DNA of 64,000 bases from Rhodoferax sp. WC2427 (GCF_040822085.1 NZ_CP162006.1:1674001-1738000); one strand, 5' to 3'. Counted from the stretch's first letter, positions 51,223 to 59,908 are shown. Translations and numbers: made by a program. Notes: generated by a model from the letters alone, not told the origin.

Positions 51223-52230
51223 ATGCACCAACTCCGTAAACCCTATTTGTTGTTTCTGGGCGATGTCACGCTGAAGTCCGATGCCAAAACCGCCTTTGGC
51301 CTGCGCGACTGGTGTGCCGATGCTGTGCTGGGCGAATGGAGCCTGCCCAGCGCCACCGTCAGCCTGGGCCTGCCCCGTCTGTCGCCGCAGCAGGCGGCGC
51401 AGCAGGGCGCGGGCTCGCTGGTGGTGGGCGTGGCCGCCGTGGGCGGGGCCCTGCCCGAACACTGGCTGGCCGAGCTGGAAGCCGCGCTGGACGCAGGCCT
51501 GGACATCGTCAGCGGCCAGCACTCGCGCCTTACCGCGTTCCCGCGCCTGGTGCAGGCGGCCCAGCGCAGCGGCGCGCGCCTGATCGACGTGCGGCATTCC
51601 GACCAGAGCTTTCCGGCGGGCACGGGCCGCAAGCGCAGCGGCCAGCGGGTGCTGACCGTGGGCACCGACTGCGCGCTGGGCAAGAAATACACCGCCCTGG
51701 CCCTGGCCCAGGCGTTGCAGCGCCGGGGCGTGGACGCCACCTTCCGCGCCACCGGCCAGACCGGCGTGATGATCGCGGGCGAGGGCGTGGCCATCGATGC
51801 AGTGATCTCCGACTTTGTGGCCGGCGCCGCCGAGCAACTCTCGCCCGACAACGCGCCCCAGCACTGGGATGTGATCGAAGGGCAGGGCGCATTGTTCCAC
51901 CCGGCCTACGCGGGGGTGACGCTGGGCCTGCTGCACGGCTCGCAGCCCGATGCGCTGGTGCTGTGCCACGACCCGGCACGCGACTGCATCGAGGGCTACC
52001 CCGGCTTCCCCATTCCCGACCTGCAGGTCGCCATCGACCGCTATGTCGAGGCGGGCCGCTTAACCAACCCGGCGGTGCGTTGCGTGGGCATCAGTATCAA
52101 CTCGTCCAGCCTGTCGGATGCCGCCTGGGATGCCTACGCCCACCGGGTTGCCCGGGAGCTCCAATTGCCGGTAGTGGACCCGATGCGCGGCGGCGTGGAG
52201 GCCCTCGCCACGGCGCTGTTGGCGGCATGA
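51223..52230 (+). CDS. dgcN: DUF1611 family protein, DgcN-type D-glutamate N-acetyltransferase
   Basis: 335 residues from the ATG at 51223 (an ATG 30 bases upstream is an alternative). A DUF1611 N-terminal domain (KPYLLFLGDV ... KTAFGLRDW) precedes a P-loop NTPase-like C-terminal domain (VLTVGTDCALGKKYTALALAQAL; DVIEGQGALFHPAYAGVTLGLLHGSQPDALVLCHDP). The pairing with an enolase-superfamily racemase matches the DgcN/DgcA D-glutamate catabolic pathway, in which DgcN acetylates D-Glu. The ATGA overlap with the next gene shows coupling. No separate GNAT domain is present, so the assignment rests on family and neighbourhood. Confidence 0.82.
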   Translation: MHQLRKPYLLFLGDVTLKSDAKTAFGLRDWCADAVLGEWSLPSATVSLGLPRLSPQQAAQQGAGSLVVGVAAVGGALPEHWLAELEAALDAGLDIVSGQHSRLTAFPRLVQAAQRSGARLIDVRHSDQSFPAGTGRKRSGQRVLTVGTDCALGKKYTALALAQALQRRGVDATFRATGQTGVMIAGEGVAIDAVISDFVAGAAEQLSPDNAPQHWDVIEGQGALFHPAYAGVTLGLLHGSQPDALVLCHDPARDCIEGYPGFPIPDLQVAIDRYVEAGRLTNPAVRCVGISINSSSLSDAAWDAYAHRVARELQLPVVDPMRGGVEALATALLAA

Positions 52231-53210
52231 TCCGCTGCCACACCCGCATCGAACAGTGGGCGATGCGCGAACCCTTCGAGATTGCCCGCGAGGTCATCAC
52301 CGACCAGCCGGTGCTGCTGCTGACCCTGACCGACGGCGCAGGCCACACCGGCCAGGCCGAAGCCGCCGGGGTGGACTACGACGGCGAAACCCCCGCCAGC
52401 ATGGCCGCACAGATCGCCGCCGTGCTGCCGCAGCTGCACGATGGCCTGACTGGCGCCGAGCTGCTGCAGATGCTGCCCGCAGGCGGTGCCCGCAATGCGC
52501 TGGACTGCGCACTGTGGGACCTGCGGGCCAAGCAGACCGGCGTGCCGGTCTGGCAGGCCGCCGGGCTGGCGCAGTGGCAGCCGGTCACCACCGCCTACAC
52601 CATCGGCCTGGGCGACGAGGCCACCACCCGGCGCAAGGCCCGCGCGGCCCGGCACTATCCGCTGCTCAAGCTCAAGGTGGATGCGCAGCGGCACCTGGAC
52701 GTGGTGCGCATGGTGCGCGAAGAGCACCCGGCGGCCCGCATCGTGGTGGATGCCAACCAGGCCTGGTCGCCCGGGCTGCTGCGCGCGCTGTTGCCGCAAC
52801 TGGCCCAGGCCGGGGTCGAGCTGGTCGAGCAGCCGCTGGCGCGCGGCCAGGATGCCGCGTTGGACGGCCTGCAGTCGCCCATTCCTTTGGCAGCAGACGA
52901 GTCCTGCACCGACCGGGCCTCGCTGGTGGCCTTGGTGGGGCGCTACCAGTTCGCCAACATCAAGCTCGATAAATGCGGCGGGCTGACCGAGGCCCTGGCC
53001 CTGGCCGCCGAGGCCACCCGCCACGGCCTGGGCCTGATGGTGGGCAATATGTGCGGCACCTCGCTGGCCATGGCCCCGGCCTTTGTGCTGGCGCAGGGCT
53101 GCACCTATGTGGATCTGGACGGCCCCTTGCTGCAGCAGCACGACCGGGCGGCGGCCATGCAGTACGACCACGGTGTCATCCAGCCGCCGCGACCGGCTTT
53201 GTGGGGCTGA
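52227..53210 (+). CDS. dgcA: enolase-superfamily racemase, DgcA/dipeptide epimerase-type
   Basis: 327 residues, enolase superfamily with an N-terminal capping domain and a C-terminal barrel. The LKLKVD segment carries the catalytic KxK. Metal ligands are in VVDANQAW, VEQPL and ADESC, and the second catalytic Lys is in NIKLDKCGG. The fold is that of dipeptide (L-Ala-D/L-Glu) epimerases, but directly after DUF1611/dgcN it matches DgcA, which converts N-acetyl-D-glutamate to the L form. The start ATG overlaps the dgcN stop (ATGA at 52227-52230). Confidence 0.85.
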   Translation: MIRCHTRIEQWAMREPFEIAREVITDQPVLLLTLTDGAGHTGQAEAAGVDYDGETPASMAAQIAAVLPQLHDGLTGAELLQMLPAGGARNALDCALWDLRAKQTGVPVWQAAGLAQWQPVTTAYTIGLGDEATTRRKARAARHYPLLKLKVDAQRHLDVVRMVREEHPAARIVVDANQAWSPGLLRALLPQLAQAGVELVEQPLARGQDAALDGLQSPIPLAADESCTDRASLVALVGRYQFANIKLDKCGGLTEALALAAEATRHGLGLMVGNMCGTSLAMAPAFVLAQGCTYVDLDGPLLQQHDRAAAMQYDHGVIQPPRPALWG

Positions 53211-53246
53211 AGCGCTCCCTTTTTGGGGTGTTGCAGGGGGTGGGGG

Positions 53247-56200
53247 ATGGTTTTATGTCGTGTGTACGCGGTTGTACGCACGGCGGTTTTTGACGGTAGT
53301 ATCACCACACTACCGACCCTATCCATCTTGAACCAACGCCCTGATCCATTCCCCACGCCCACGCAGCAGGGTTGGACCCAGGCCCCGGAGCGTGGCGATG
53401 CCACCAACCCCTGGAAGCTCGCCTTGGAGGGCTCTGGCGTCGGCGTGTGGGACTGGGATCTGCGCACCAATACCCAAACCTATTCCCGGCACTGGGGCGA
53501 CATGCTGGGTTTCGGCAGCGATGAGGTCAAGCCCGCCTTTGCAGACTTCGCCAGCCGCTTGCACCCTGACGACTTGGCCCCCATGCAGGCGGCGGTAGCG
53601 GCCTACCTGGACGGCTCGGCACCGGGTTACAGCATGGATTTGCGCATGCGCCACAAGGACGGGCACTGGGTCTGGATTGCGTCGGGCGGCATGGTGGTCA
53701 GCCGCTCGGCCGACGGCACCCCTCTGCGGATGATCGGTACCCACACGGACATCAGCGCGCGCAAGCAGTCCGAGGCCGAGTTGCAGGCATCGCACGCCCA
53801 GTTGCTGGAGCAAACACGCCTGCTGCAGACCACCATGGCCAGTATCAGCCAAGGTATTTTTGTGTTCAATGCCGGGATGCATTTGATCTCGTTCAACCGG
53901 CGTGTGTGCGAGTTACTGGACCTGCCCGAAAGTTTTCTGGCTGCCCACCCGACACTGGAGCAGATCAGCCGTTTTCAGCTTGAACGGGGCGACTTCGGCC
54001 CCCAGGCCGAGTGGGTGGACGTGGCCGCCCGCCACTACGTGCTGGCGGGCGGCCATGCCGAGGTGCCTGCCCACTTTCTGCGCGTTACCTTGGCCGGTCA
54101 CACGTTGGAGGTCAAAACCCAGACGCTACCCGATGGCGGCATGGTGCGCACGTTTGCCGATGTGTCCGATTACGTGCAGGTGCAGGCGGCACGCAAGCGG
54201 CTGGACCAGTTGCTGGCCACCACCCAGGCGCTGGCCCAGGTGGGCGGATGGGAGGTAGACGGTGTGCGCGACCGGGTCTACTGGACCGAAGGGGTCTACC
54301 GCATCTTCCAGACCACGCCCGATGAATACACCCCGACCACCGCCTTGGAGACGCTGCGGCGGGTGCTTACACCGTCCGCCATGGCCAAGATACGCGCCTC
54401 ATACCGCGAGTCGGAAAGGCTCTCCAGCACCCATGATTTCGAGGTGGAAGCCATCACCTTTCGGGGCGAGTCCATCTGGGTGCACGCCATGGGCACCTCC
54501 ACCTGGGACCGCGGGCGGCTGCTGTCGCGCACTTCGGTGCTGCAAAACATCACCGAGCGCAAACAGGCCCAGATGGCGCTGCAAGAAACCGAAAACCGCT
54601 GGCGGCTGGCGCTGGAGAGCACCGGCGACGGCGTGTGGGACTGGCACATCCAGACCGGGGTGGAGCACCTGTCCAAGCGCCTGGTCGAAATGTACGGCTT
54701 TGCCGAAGGCGAAATCCCCGACCTGCCGACCGAACTGGACCAGCGCACCCACCCCGACGACCTGGCGCAGATGGACCGCGACCGCGATGCCCACTTTGCG
54801 GGCCTGACCCCCAGTTATTCCAACGAGCACCGGGTGCGCTGCAAAGACGGCCGCTGGAAGTGGGTGCTGAGCCGGGGCATGGTGATCAGCCGCGATGCGC
54901 AGGGGCAGCCCTTGCGGATGATCGGCACGCACACCGACATCACCGACCGCAAGGCCGCCGAGGTGCTGATCCGCCAGCAGGCATTTTTTGACACGCTCAC
55001 GGGCCTGCCCAACCGGCGCATGCTGCGCGACCGGCTGGAGCAGGAGATCAAGCGCTGCAAACGCGATGGGCAGCAGCTCGCCATTTTGTTCATCGACCTC
55101 GACCACTTCAAGGAAGTCAACGACACCCTGGGCCACGGCAACGGCGATTTGCTGCTGATAGAGGCGGCCCGGCGCATCCAGGCCTGTGTGCGCGAGGCCG
55201 ATACCGTGGCCCGCATGGGAGGCGACGAGTTCACTGTGGTGCTGACCGAAGTGACCGATGTCCTCCGCCTGGAGCCCACCCTGCAAAAGATCCTGCGGGC
55301 GGTGGAGCAGGTGTTTCAGCTGGGCAACGAACAGGTGTTCGTGTCCGCCAGCATCGGCATCACCCTGTACCCGCTGGATGCCCGGGACATCGAAGACCTG
55401 TTCAAGAACGCCGACCAGGCGCTGTATGTGGCCAAGGGCGCGGGACGCAACCGCTTCAGCTTTTTCACCCCGGCCCTGCAGGAAGCCGCGCAAACCCGGG
55501 TGCGTCTGGCCAACGATCTGCGCTCCGGCCTGCAGGAGCAGCAGTTCCGGCTGGTCTACCAGCCGATTGTTGAACTCGCCACCGGGGCCGTGCACAAGGC
55601 CGAGGCGCTGATCCGCTGGCAGCACCCGACGCGCGGGCTGATCAGCCCGGCCCAGTTCATCCCGATTGCCGAATCCAGCGGGCTGATCGTGGAGATCGGT
55701 GAATGGGTATTCCAGCAAGCGGCGCTGCAGGTGCAGGCCTGGCGCAAGCATTTGTGCCCCGGCTTCCAGATCAGCGTCAACAAGTCCCCGGTGCAGTTTC
55801 ACCACGAAGGCGAGGGCAAGCAGCCTTGGGCCGAGCAGCTCCAGGCCCTGGGCCTGCCTGGCTCCAGCATGGTGGTGGAGATCACCGAAGGCCTGTTGCT
55901 CGACACCAGCAGCCGGGTGAGCGACCACCTGCTGGAACTGGCCGATGCGGGCATCCAGGTGTCGCTGGACGACTTTGGTACCGGCTATTCGGCGCTGTCG
56001 TACCTGCAGCGCTTTGATATTGACTTCATCAAGATCGACCAGTCGTTTGTGCGCCACCTGGTGCCCGACTCCACCGACCTGGCCCTGTGCAAGGCCATGG
56101 TGGTGATGGCCCACGCCCTGGGCATGAAGGTGGTGGCCGAAGGGGTGGAGACCGCCCAGCAGCGCGATCTGCTGGCCGCCATGGGCTGCGACTACGGCCA

Positions 56201-56288
56201 GGGCTACCTATTCTCGCGCCCGGTGCCGGCGGCCGACTTTGAGGCCCTCTGGGCCGCCCGTCCGCCACCGGCATGGCTGGCGGCTTGA
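53247..56288 (+). CDS. soluble multi-PAS GGDEF-EAL protein (c-di-GMP turnover)
   Basis: About 1013 residues with no membrane segment. The first PAS/PAC domain (WKLALEGSGVGVWDWDLRTNTQTYSRHW) and the fourth (WRLALESTGDGVWDWHIQTGVEHLSKRL) are near-copies; two less regular PAS-type regions lie between them, one with PAS-7-like wording (ASISQGIFVFNAGMHLISFNRRVCELL). GGDEF has intact RMGGDEF, and EAL has intact EALIRWQHP, DDFGTGYSAL and AEGVETAQ. Start uncertain: the ATG at 53247 follows a G-rich stretch, but a 7-bp-arm dyad at 53294-53315 within the proposed N-terminus suggests that the true start could be a TTG near 53328. Confidence 0.88.
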   Translation: MVLCRVYAVVRTAVFDGSITTLPTLSILNQRPDPFPTPTQQGWTQAPERGDATNPWKLALEGSGVGVWDWDLRTNTQTYSRHWGDMLGFGSDEVKPAFADFASRLHPDDLAPMQAAVAAYLDGSAPGYSMDLRMRHKDGHWVWIASGGMVVSRSADGTPLRMIGTHTDISARKQSEAELQASHAQLLEQTRLLQTTMASISQGIFVFNAGMHLISFNRRVCELLDLPESFLAAHPTLEQISRFQLERGDFGPQAEWVDVAARHYVLAGGHAEVPAHFLRVTLAGHTLEVKTQTLPDGGMVRTFADVSDYVQVQAARKRLDQLLATTQALAQVGGWEVDGVRDRVYWTEGVYRIFQTTPDEYTPTTALETLRRVLTPSAMAKIRASYRESERLSSTHDFEVEAITFRGESIWVHAMGTSTWDRGRLLSRTSVLQNITERKQAQMALQETENRWRLALESTGDGVWDWHIQTGVEHLSKRLVEMYGFAEGEIPDLPTELDQRTHPDDLAQMDRDRDAHFAGLTPSYSNEHRVRCKDGRWKWVLSRGMVISRDAQGQPLRMIGTHTDITDRKAAEVLIRQQAFFDTLTGLPNRRMLRDRLEQEIKRCKRDGQQLAILFIDLDHFKEVNDTLGHGNGDLLLIEAARRIQACVREADTVARMGGDEFTVVLTEVTDVLRLEPTLQKILRAVEQVFQLGNEQVFVSASIGITLYPLDARDIEDLFKNADQALYVAKGAGRNRFSFFTPALQEAAQTRVRLANDLRSGLQEQQFRLVYQPIVELATGAVHKAEALIRWQHPTRGLISPAQFIPIAESSGLIVEIGEWVFQQAALQVQAWRKHLCPGFQISVNKSPVQFHHEGEGKQPWAEQLQALGLPGSSMVVEITEGLLLDTSSRVSDHLLELADAGIQVSLDDFGTGYSALSYLQRFDIDFIKIDQSFVRHLVPDSTDLALCKAMVVMAHALGMKVVAEGVETAQQRDLLAAMGCDYGQGYLFSRPVPAADFEALWAARPPPAWLAA
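53294..53315. promoter_or_regulatory. inverted repeat near the start of the second GGDEF-EAL gene
   Basis: CGGTAGT (53294-53300) and ACTACCG (53309-53315), perfect arms with 8-base spacer, immediately after TTTTTGACG. It looks like an operator in a promoter, which would place the real start codon downstream of it. Confidence 0.35.
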
Positions 56289-56320
56289 TTTTTATTTTTT
56301 AAGAAGAATCAAGGCCCTGT

Positions 56321-56365
56321 GCTGATGGAATGGGCGTGAGTAGCTACTTTTTCTGTAGCAAATCC
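56321..56365 (+). repeat. interspersed palindromic repeat, full-length copy
   Basis: GCTGATGGAATGGGCGTGAG followed by TAGCTACTTTTTCTGTAGCAAATCC: the complete two-part element, nearly identical to the copies at 28548 and 60908. It lies in the 202-base gap between the GGDEF-EAL gene and the DUF3455 gene, which otherwise shows no gene. Confidence 0.78.
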
Positions 56366-56490
56366 TGGGTGGGCTAAAAAATAGTGTCCATCCGCTGCAT
56401 CCAAAACCGGGTCTGGCGTGTAGTACCTGTAGCAGCGCACAAAAGCTGCCTGTTGTCCCTATCCGCCAAACCATTTTTTGGAGCACTTCC

Positions 56491-57045
56491 ATGCCGATCA
56501 AATCCCTCTCCCTGCTGGCTGCCGTCTCTGCCGCCGCCTTGCTCAGCGCCTGCGGCTCCATGGCCCCCACAAAACCCATGTTCAGCCAGGACAGCCTGCC
56601 CGAGGCCGTCAAGGTGCCGATGGGCAACCAGGTCGCCATGGAAACCGTGGGCGTGGGCGAGATCACCTACGAATGCCGTGACAAGGCCAACGCCCCCGGT
56701 ATGACCGAGTGGGTGTTCGTGGGCCCCAACGCCGCCCTGAACGACCGCAGCGGCAAGCAAGTGGGCAAGTACTACGGCCCGCCCGCCACCTGGGAAGCGA
56801 TGGACGGCTCCAAAATCACCGCCACCCAGCTCGCCGTGGCCCCCGCAGGCGCAGGCAACATTCCCTACCAGCTGGTCAAGGCCAACCCTGCCATGGGCAT
56901 GGGCGCGATGGCGGGCGTGACCCACATCCAGCGCGTGGCCACCCGCGGCGGCGTGGCCCCGGCCACGCTGTGCAGCCCGGCCAGCAAGGGTGCCAAGGAA
57001 GTGGTCAAGTACCAGGCCGACTACATCTTCTGGAAAGCGGCCTAA
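56491..57045 (+). CDS. DUF3455 domain lipoprotein
   Basis: 184 residues. A lipoprotein signal (MPIKSLSLLAAVSAAALLSAC, lipobox LLSAC with Cys21) is followed by a DUF3455 domain: VKVPMGNQVAMETVGVGEITYECRD, TEWVFVGPNAALNDRSGKQVGKYYGPPATWEAMDGSKI, IPYQLVKANPA and the THIQRVATRGGVAP...C motif. Function unknown; such proteins are often encoded beside an ECF sigma/anti-sigma pair as here and may be regulon members. RBS TTTGGAGCACTTCC before the ATG. Confidence 0.87.
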   Translation: MPIKSLSLLAAVSAAALLSACGSMAPTKPMFSQDSLPEAVKVPMGNQVAMETVGVGEITYECRDKANAPGMTEWVFVGPNAALNDRSGKQVGKYYGPPATWEAMDGSKITATQLAVAPAGAGNIPYQLVKANPAMGMGAMAGVTHIQRVATRGGVAPATLCSPASKGAKEVVKYQADYIFWKAA

Positions 57046-57057
57046 GTTTGGCGACTA

Positions 57058-57086
57058 CCATCGAAGGACCTCAATCCCTTCGATGG
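57058..57086 (+). promoter_or_regulatory. perfect 10-bp hairpin enclosing the proposed ECF sigma start codon
   Basis: CCATCGAAGG (57058-57067) pairs with CCTTCGATGG (57077-57086), spacer 9. The ATG of the sigma gene (57083-57085) lies in the right arm, so the start would be occluded when the mRNA folds. There is no T-tract, so a terminator is less likely. Confidence 0.5.
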
Positions 57087-57661
57087 AACCGCCCTTGACG
57101 ACAGCCCCTGATGATTTCGACTACGAGCGCGCCCTGCAAGGCTGCGCCCGTGGCGAGCGCCAAGCCCTGCAAGACATCTACCGGCAAGACAGCCGCCACC
57201 TGCTGGGCGTGGCCCTGCGCATCGTGCGCCAGCGCCAGCAGGCCGAGGACGTGGTGCACGATGCCTTCATGGCCATCTGGACCCAGGCCGCCAGCTTCGA
57301 TGCCCGGCGCGGGTCGGGGCGGGGCTGGATCTACAGCGTGGTGCGCAACCTGGCCCTCAACGCGGTGCGCAACGGCGCGCGCGAGGTATCTGTGGACGAA
57401 GAAACCGCCGAGGCCCTGGATGCCCAGCATTCGCTGGAAGCCCATGCGCAGATCGCCGATGCGTTTGACCTGCGCGTCAGCCTGGGCAAGCTCAACGACT
57501 GCCTGGCCCGGCTCGAGCCCGCCCGGCGCAACTGCATCCTGTACGCCTATGTGGACGGCTGCTCGCACGGCGAAATTGCCGAGCGCACCCAAACCCCCCT
57601 GGGCACCGTCAAGGCCTGGATCAAACGCAGCATGGGCAGCCTGCGGGAGTGCATGGCATGA
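57083..57661 (+). CDS. ECF RNA polymerase sigma factor (SigK/RpoE-like)
   Basis: 192 residues. Sigma region 2 (about 28-95: LLGVALRIVRQRQQAEDVVHDAFMAIWTQAASFDARRGSGRGWIYSVVRNLALN) and region 4 (about 130-185: CLARLEPARRNCILYAYVDGCSHGEIAERTQTPLGTVKAWIKRSMGSLRECM). The ATGA overlap with the downstream anti-sigma gene is the usual pairing. The start at 57083 lies in a strong hairpin; a TTG at 57095 is the alternative. The stimulus is unknown; the group is close to SigK/RskA-type systems responding to redox or envelope stress. Confidence 0.9.
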   Translation: MEPPLTTAPDDFDYERALQGCARGERQALQDIYRQDSRHLLGVALRIVRQRQQAEDVVHDAFMAIWTQAASFDARRGSGRGWIYSVVRNLALNAVRNGAREVSVDEETAEALDAQHSLEAHAQIADAFDLRVSLGKLNDCLARLEPARRNCILYAYVDGCSHGEIAERTQTPLGTVKAWIKRSMGSLRECMA

Positions 57662-58380
57662 ACCCGCAACAAGACAATCTTTCGCCGGACGAGTTGGCCG
57701 CCGAGTACGTGCTGGGCACGCTCTCGGCCACCCGCCGCCGCATGGTGGAGCAGCGCCTGCCCACCGACGCCGCCCTGCAGGCCGCCGTGCAGCGCTGGCA
57801 AGAACAGTTGCTGCCGCTGGCAGCCCTGGCCGAGCCGGTGGAGCCGTCTGCCGAACTATGGCAGCGGATCGACCGCAGCGTGGCCCACGCCGTGGCCCCG
57901 CGCCGTACGGCCATCGCCCCAGCCCCCCCGCCGTGGTGGGACCGCCTGGGCCTGTGGCGCGGCTTGGCCGGTGCCGGTTTTGCCACCGCCGCCATCCTGG
58001 CTTCGGTGCTGGTGACCCGCCAGGGCGTACTACCCGCCGGGCCGCAGTACATGGTGGTGCTGGTCGCGCCGCAAGACAAGGCACCGGGTTGGGTCATCCA
58101 GGCCAGCGACACCCGGCAACTCAGCCTCACGGCGCTGGGCCCGGTGGCCGTGCCCGCCGAGAAATCCCTGCAGTTCTGGACCAAGGGCGAGGGCTGGAGC
58201 GGCCCGGTGTCTCTGGGCCTGGTCAAGCCGGGGCAGACCATCACCATCCCGCTGGACAAGCTGCCACCGCTGCAGCCCAACCAGTTGTTTGAGCTGACCC
58301 TGGAGCCGGTGAACGGCTCGCCCCTCAATAAACCCACCGGCCCGATCCAGTTCATTGGCCGTGCGGTGAAGGTGCTTTAG
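57658..58380 (+). CDS. anti-sigma factor with RskA domain
   Basis: 240 residues. The N-terminal cytosolic segment (NLSPDELAAEYVLGTLSATRRRMVEQRL, the anti-sigma motif of RskA/RsgI-like proteins) would bind the sigma factor. One TM helix lies at about 103-122 (GLAGAGFATAAILASVLV), and the periplasmic RskA domain is at about 125-240 (YMVVLVAPQDKAPGWVIQASDTRQLSLTALG ... LQPNQLFELTLEPVNGSPLNKPTGPIQFIG). The start overlaps the sigma stop (ATGA). Release of the sigma factor presumably follows oxidation or proteolysis. Confidence 0.9.
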   Translation: MNPQQDNLSPDELAAEYVLGTLSATRRRMVEQRLPTDAALQAAVQRWQEQLLPLAALAEPVEPSAELWQRIDRSVAHAVAPRRTAIAPAPPPWWDRLGLWRGLAGAGFATAAILASVLVTRQGVLPAGPQYMVVLVAPQDKAPGWVIQASDTRQLSLTALGPVAVPAEKSLQFWTKGEGWSGPVSLGLVKPGQTITIPLDKLPPLQPNQLFELTLEPVNGSPLNKPTGPIQFIGRAVKVL

Positions 58381-58401
58381 TTCCAATGCGATAATCCGCA
58401 G

Positions 58402-58651
58402 AGATACCGGGAGAGACTGCTCCCCTTGCATTCGTGCAGGAAATCAGCGCCGAAGGAGCAACCGCCCCCGGAAACTTTCAGGCAAAAGGACCGGTATCTA
58501 CACCACACACATCTGAAGAGCGGTCGGGTTTCGTCACCCGGCTCACCGCAGGAGCAAGCGGCTGGCAGTTCCATAGAACGACCAGCCGCGAATCTCTCAG
58601 GTCCAAAACAGAGGGGGCGATGGCTGCGCACGCGTGCGGCTATCCCCCTGT
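58402..58651 (+). promoter_or_regulatory. tandem glycine riboswitch upstream of the D-amino acid dehydrogenase gene
   Basis: Aptamer 1 (58402-58499): P1 arms AGATACCGG/CCGGTATCT enclose GGGAGAGAC, GCCGAAGGAGCAACCGCCCC and AACTTTCAGGCAAAAGGACC, the diagnostic glycine-aptamer core. Aptamer 2 (about 58512-58613): GAAGAGCGG, CCGCAGGAGCAAGCGG and AATCTCTCAGGTCCAAAACAGAGG. A following hairpin (58608-58651, ACAGAGGGGG against CCCCCTGT) shares bases with P1 of aptamer 2, so it can act as the glycine-controlled expression platform; it ends near a TTTT. Confidence 0.92.
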
Positions 58652-58672
58652 TGACGTTTTGGAAATCTCATC

Positions 58673-59908
58673 ATGAAAAAGTTCGCAGCGAACATGGCCG
58701 TCATTGGCGGCGGTATCACGGGCGTTACCACAGCCTACGCCTTGGCCAAACGCGGTTACACCGTCACCTTGTTCGAAAAACACCGCTACGCGGCCATGGA
58801 AACCTCGTTTGCCAACGGCGGGCAGTTTTCGGTGTCCAACGCCGAGGTGTGGAACCACTGGTCCACCGTGCTCAAGGGCGTGAAGTGGATGTTGCGCAGC
58901 GATGCGCCGCTGCTGGTCAACCCCAAGCCCAGCTGGCACAAGATGGCCTGGTTTGCCGAGTTCATCGCCGCCATCCCGCAGTACGAAAAAAACACCATCG
59001 AAACCACCCGCCTGGCGATGGCCGCGCGCCAGCACCTGGATGCCTGGGCGGCCGAAGAAGGCCTGGACTTTGACCACAAGCGCGAAGGCATCCTGCACAT
59101 TTACCGCGACAAGGGCAACTTCGAGCACGCGGGCAAGGTCTCCAAGCTGCTGGCCCAGGGCGGGCTGGAGCGCCGCGCTGTCACCCCGCAAGAGATGCGC
59201 GCGATTGAGCCCACGCTGGCGGGCGACTACTACGGCGGCTACTTCACCGAGAGCGACACCACCGGCGACATCCACAAGTTCAGCACCGGCATCGCCGCCG
59301 CGGCCGAGCGCCTGGGCGTGCACACCCGCTACGGCCATGCCATCCAGACGGTTAAAAGCGACGGCAAATCCGTGACCATCACCGCGCACGACGGTGCAGA
59401 CACCCACACCAGCGTGTTCGACGGCGTGGTGGTTTGCGCGGGCACGGCCAGCCGCGACATTGCCGCCCAGCTGGGGGATCGGGTCAACATCTACCCGGTC
59501 AAGGGCTATTCCATCACCGTCAACCTGGACGACGCGCACAGCCAGGCCTCGGCGCCCATGGTCAGCCTGCTGGACGACGAAACCAAGCTGGTCAGCAGCC
59601 GCCTGGGGCTGGGGCGCTTTCGGGTGGCGGGCACGGCCGAGTTCAACGGCTACAACCGCGACATCCGGGCCGACCGCATCCGCCCGCTGGTGGAATGGGT
59701 GCAGCAGTGCTTCCCCGGCGTGCGCACCGAAAGCGTGGTGCCCTGGGCCGGACTGCGCCCCATGATGCCCAACCTGATGCCGCGCGTGGGCCCCGGCAAG
59801 CGGCCCGGCGTGTTCTACAACACCGGCCACGGGCATTTGGGCTTGACCTTGTCTGCTGTCACCGCCGACATGGTGGCGGCGATGGTGGGCGGGGCCATGC
59901 CGCATTGA
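58673..59908 (+). CDS. dadA: FAD-dependent D-amino acid dehydrogenase (DadA-like)
   Basis: 411 residues of the DAO superfamily. An N-terminal FAD motif VIGGGITGVTTAYALAKRGYTVTLFEK is followed by FANGGQFSVSNAEVWNHWS (DadA-type), VCAGTASRDIAAQLGDRVNIYPVKGYSITV and the C-terminal GLRPMMPNLMPRVGPGKRPGVFYNTGHGHLGLTLS. It oxidatively deaminates D-amino acids or glycine and passes electrons to quinone. The tandem glycine riboswitch directly upstream suggests that glycine is inducer and perhaps substrate. ATG at 58673 with GGAAAT about 10 bases ahead. No alanine racemase gene is adjacent. Confidence 0.92.
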   Translation: MKKFAANMAVIGGGITGVTTAYALAKRGYTVTLFEKHRYAAMETSFANGGQFSVSNAEVWNHWSTVLKGVKWMLRSDAPLLVNPKPSWHKMAWFAEFIAAIPQYEKNTIETTRLAMAARQHLDAWAAEEGLDFDHKREGILHIYRDKGNFEHAGKVSKLLAQGGLERRAVTPQEMRAIEPTLAGDYYGGYFTESDTTGDIHKFSTGIAAAAERLGVHTRYGHAIQTVKSDGKSVTITAHDGADTHTSVFDGVVVCAGTASRDIAAQLGDRVNIYPVKGYSITVNLDDAHSQASAPMVSLLDDETKLVSSRLGLGRFRVAGTAEFNGYNRDIRADRIRPLVEWVQQCFPGVRTESVVPWAGLRPMMPNLMPRVGPGKRPGVFYNTGHGHLGLTLSAVTADMVAAMVGGAMPH

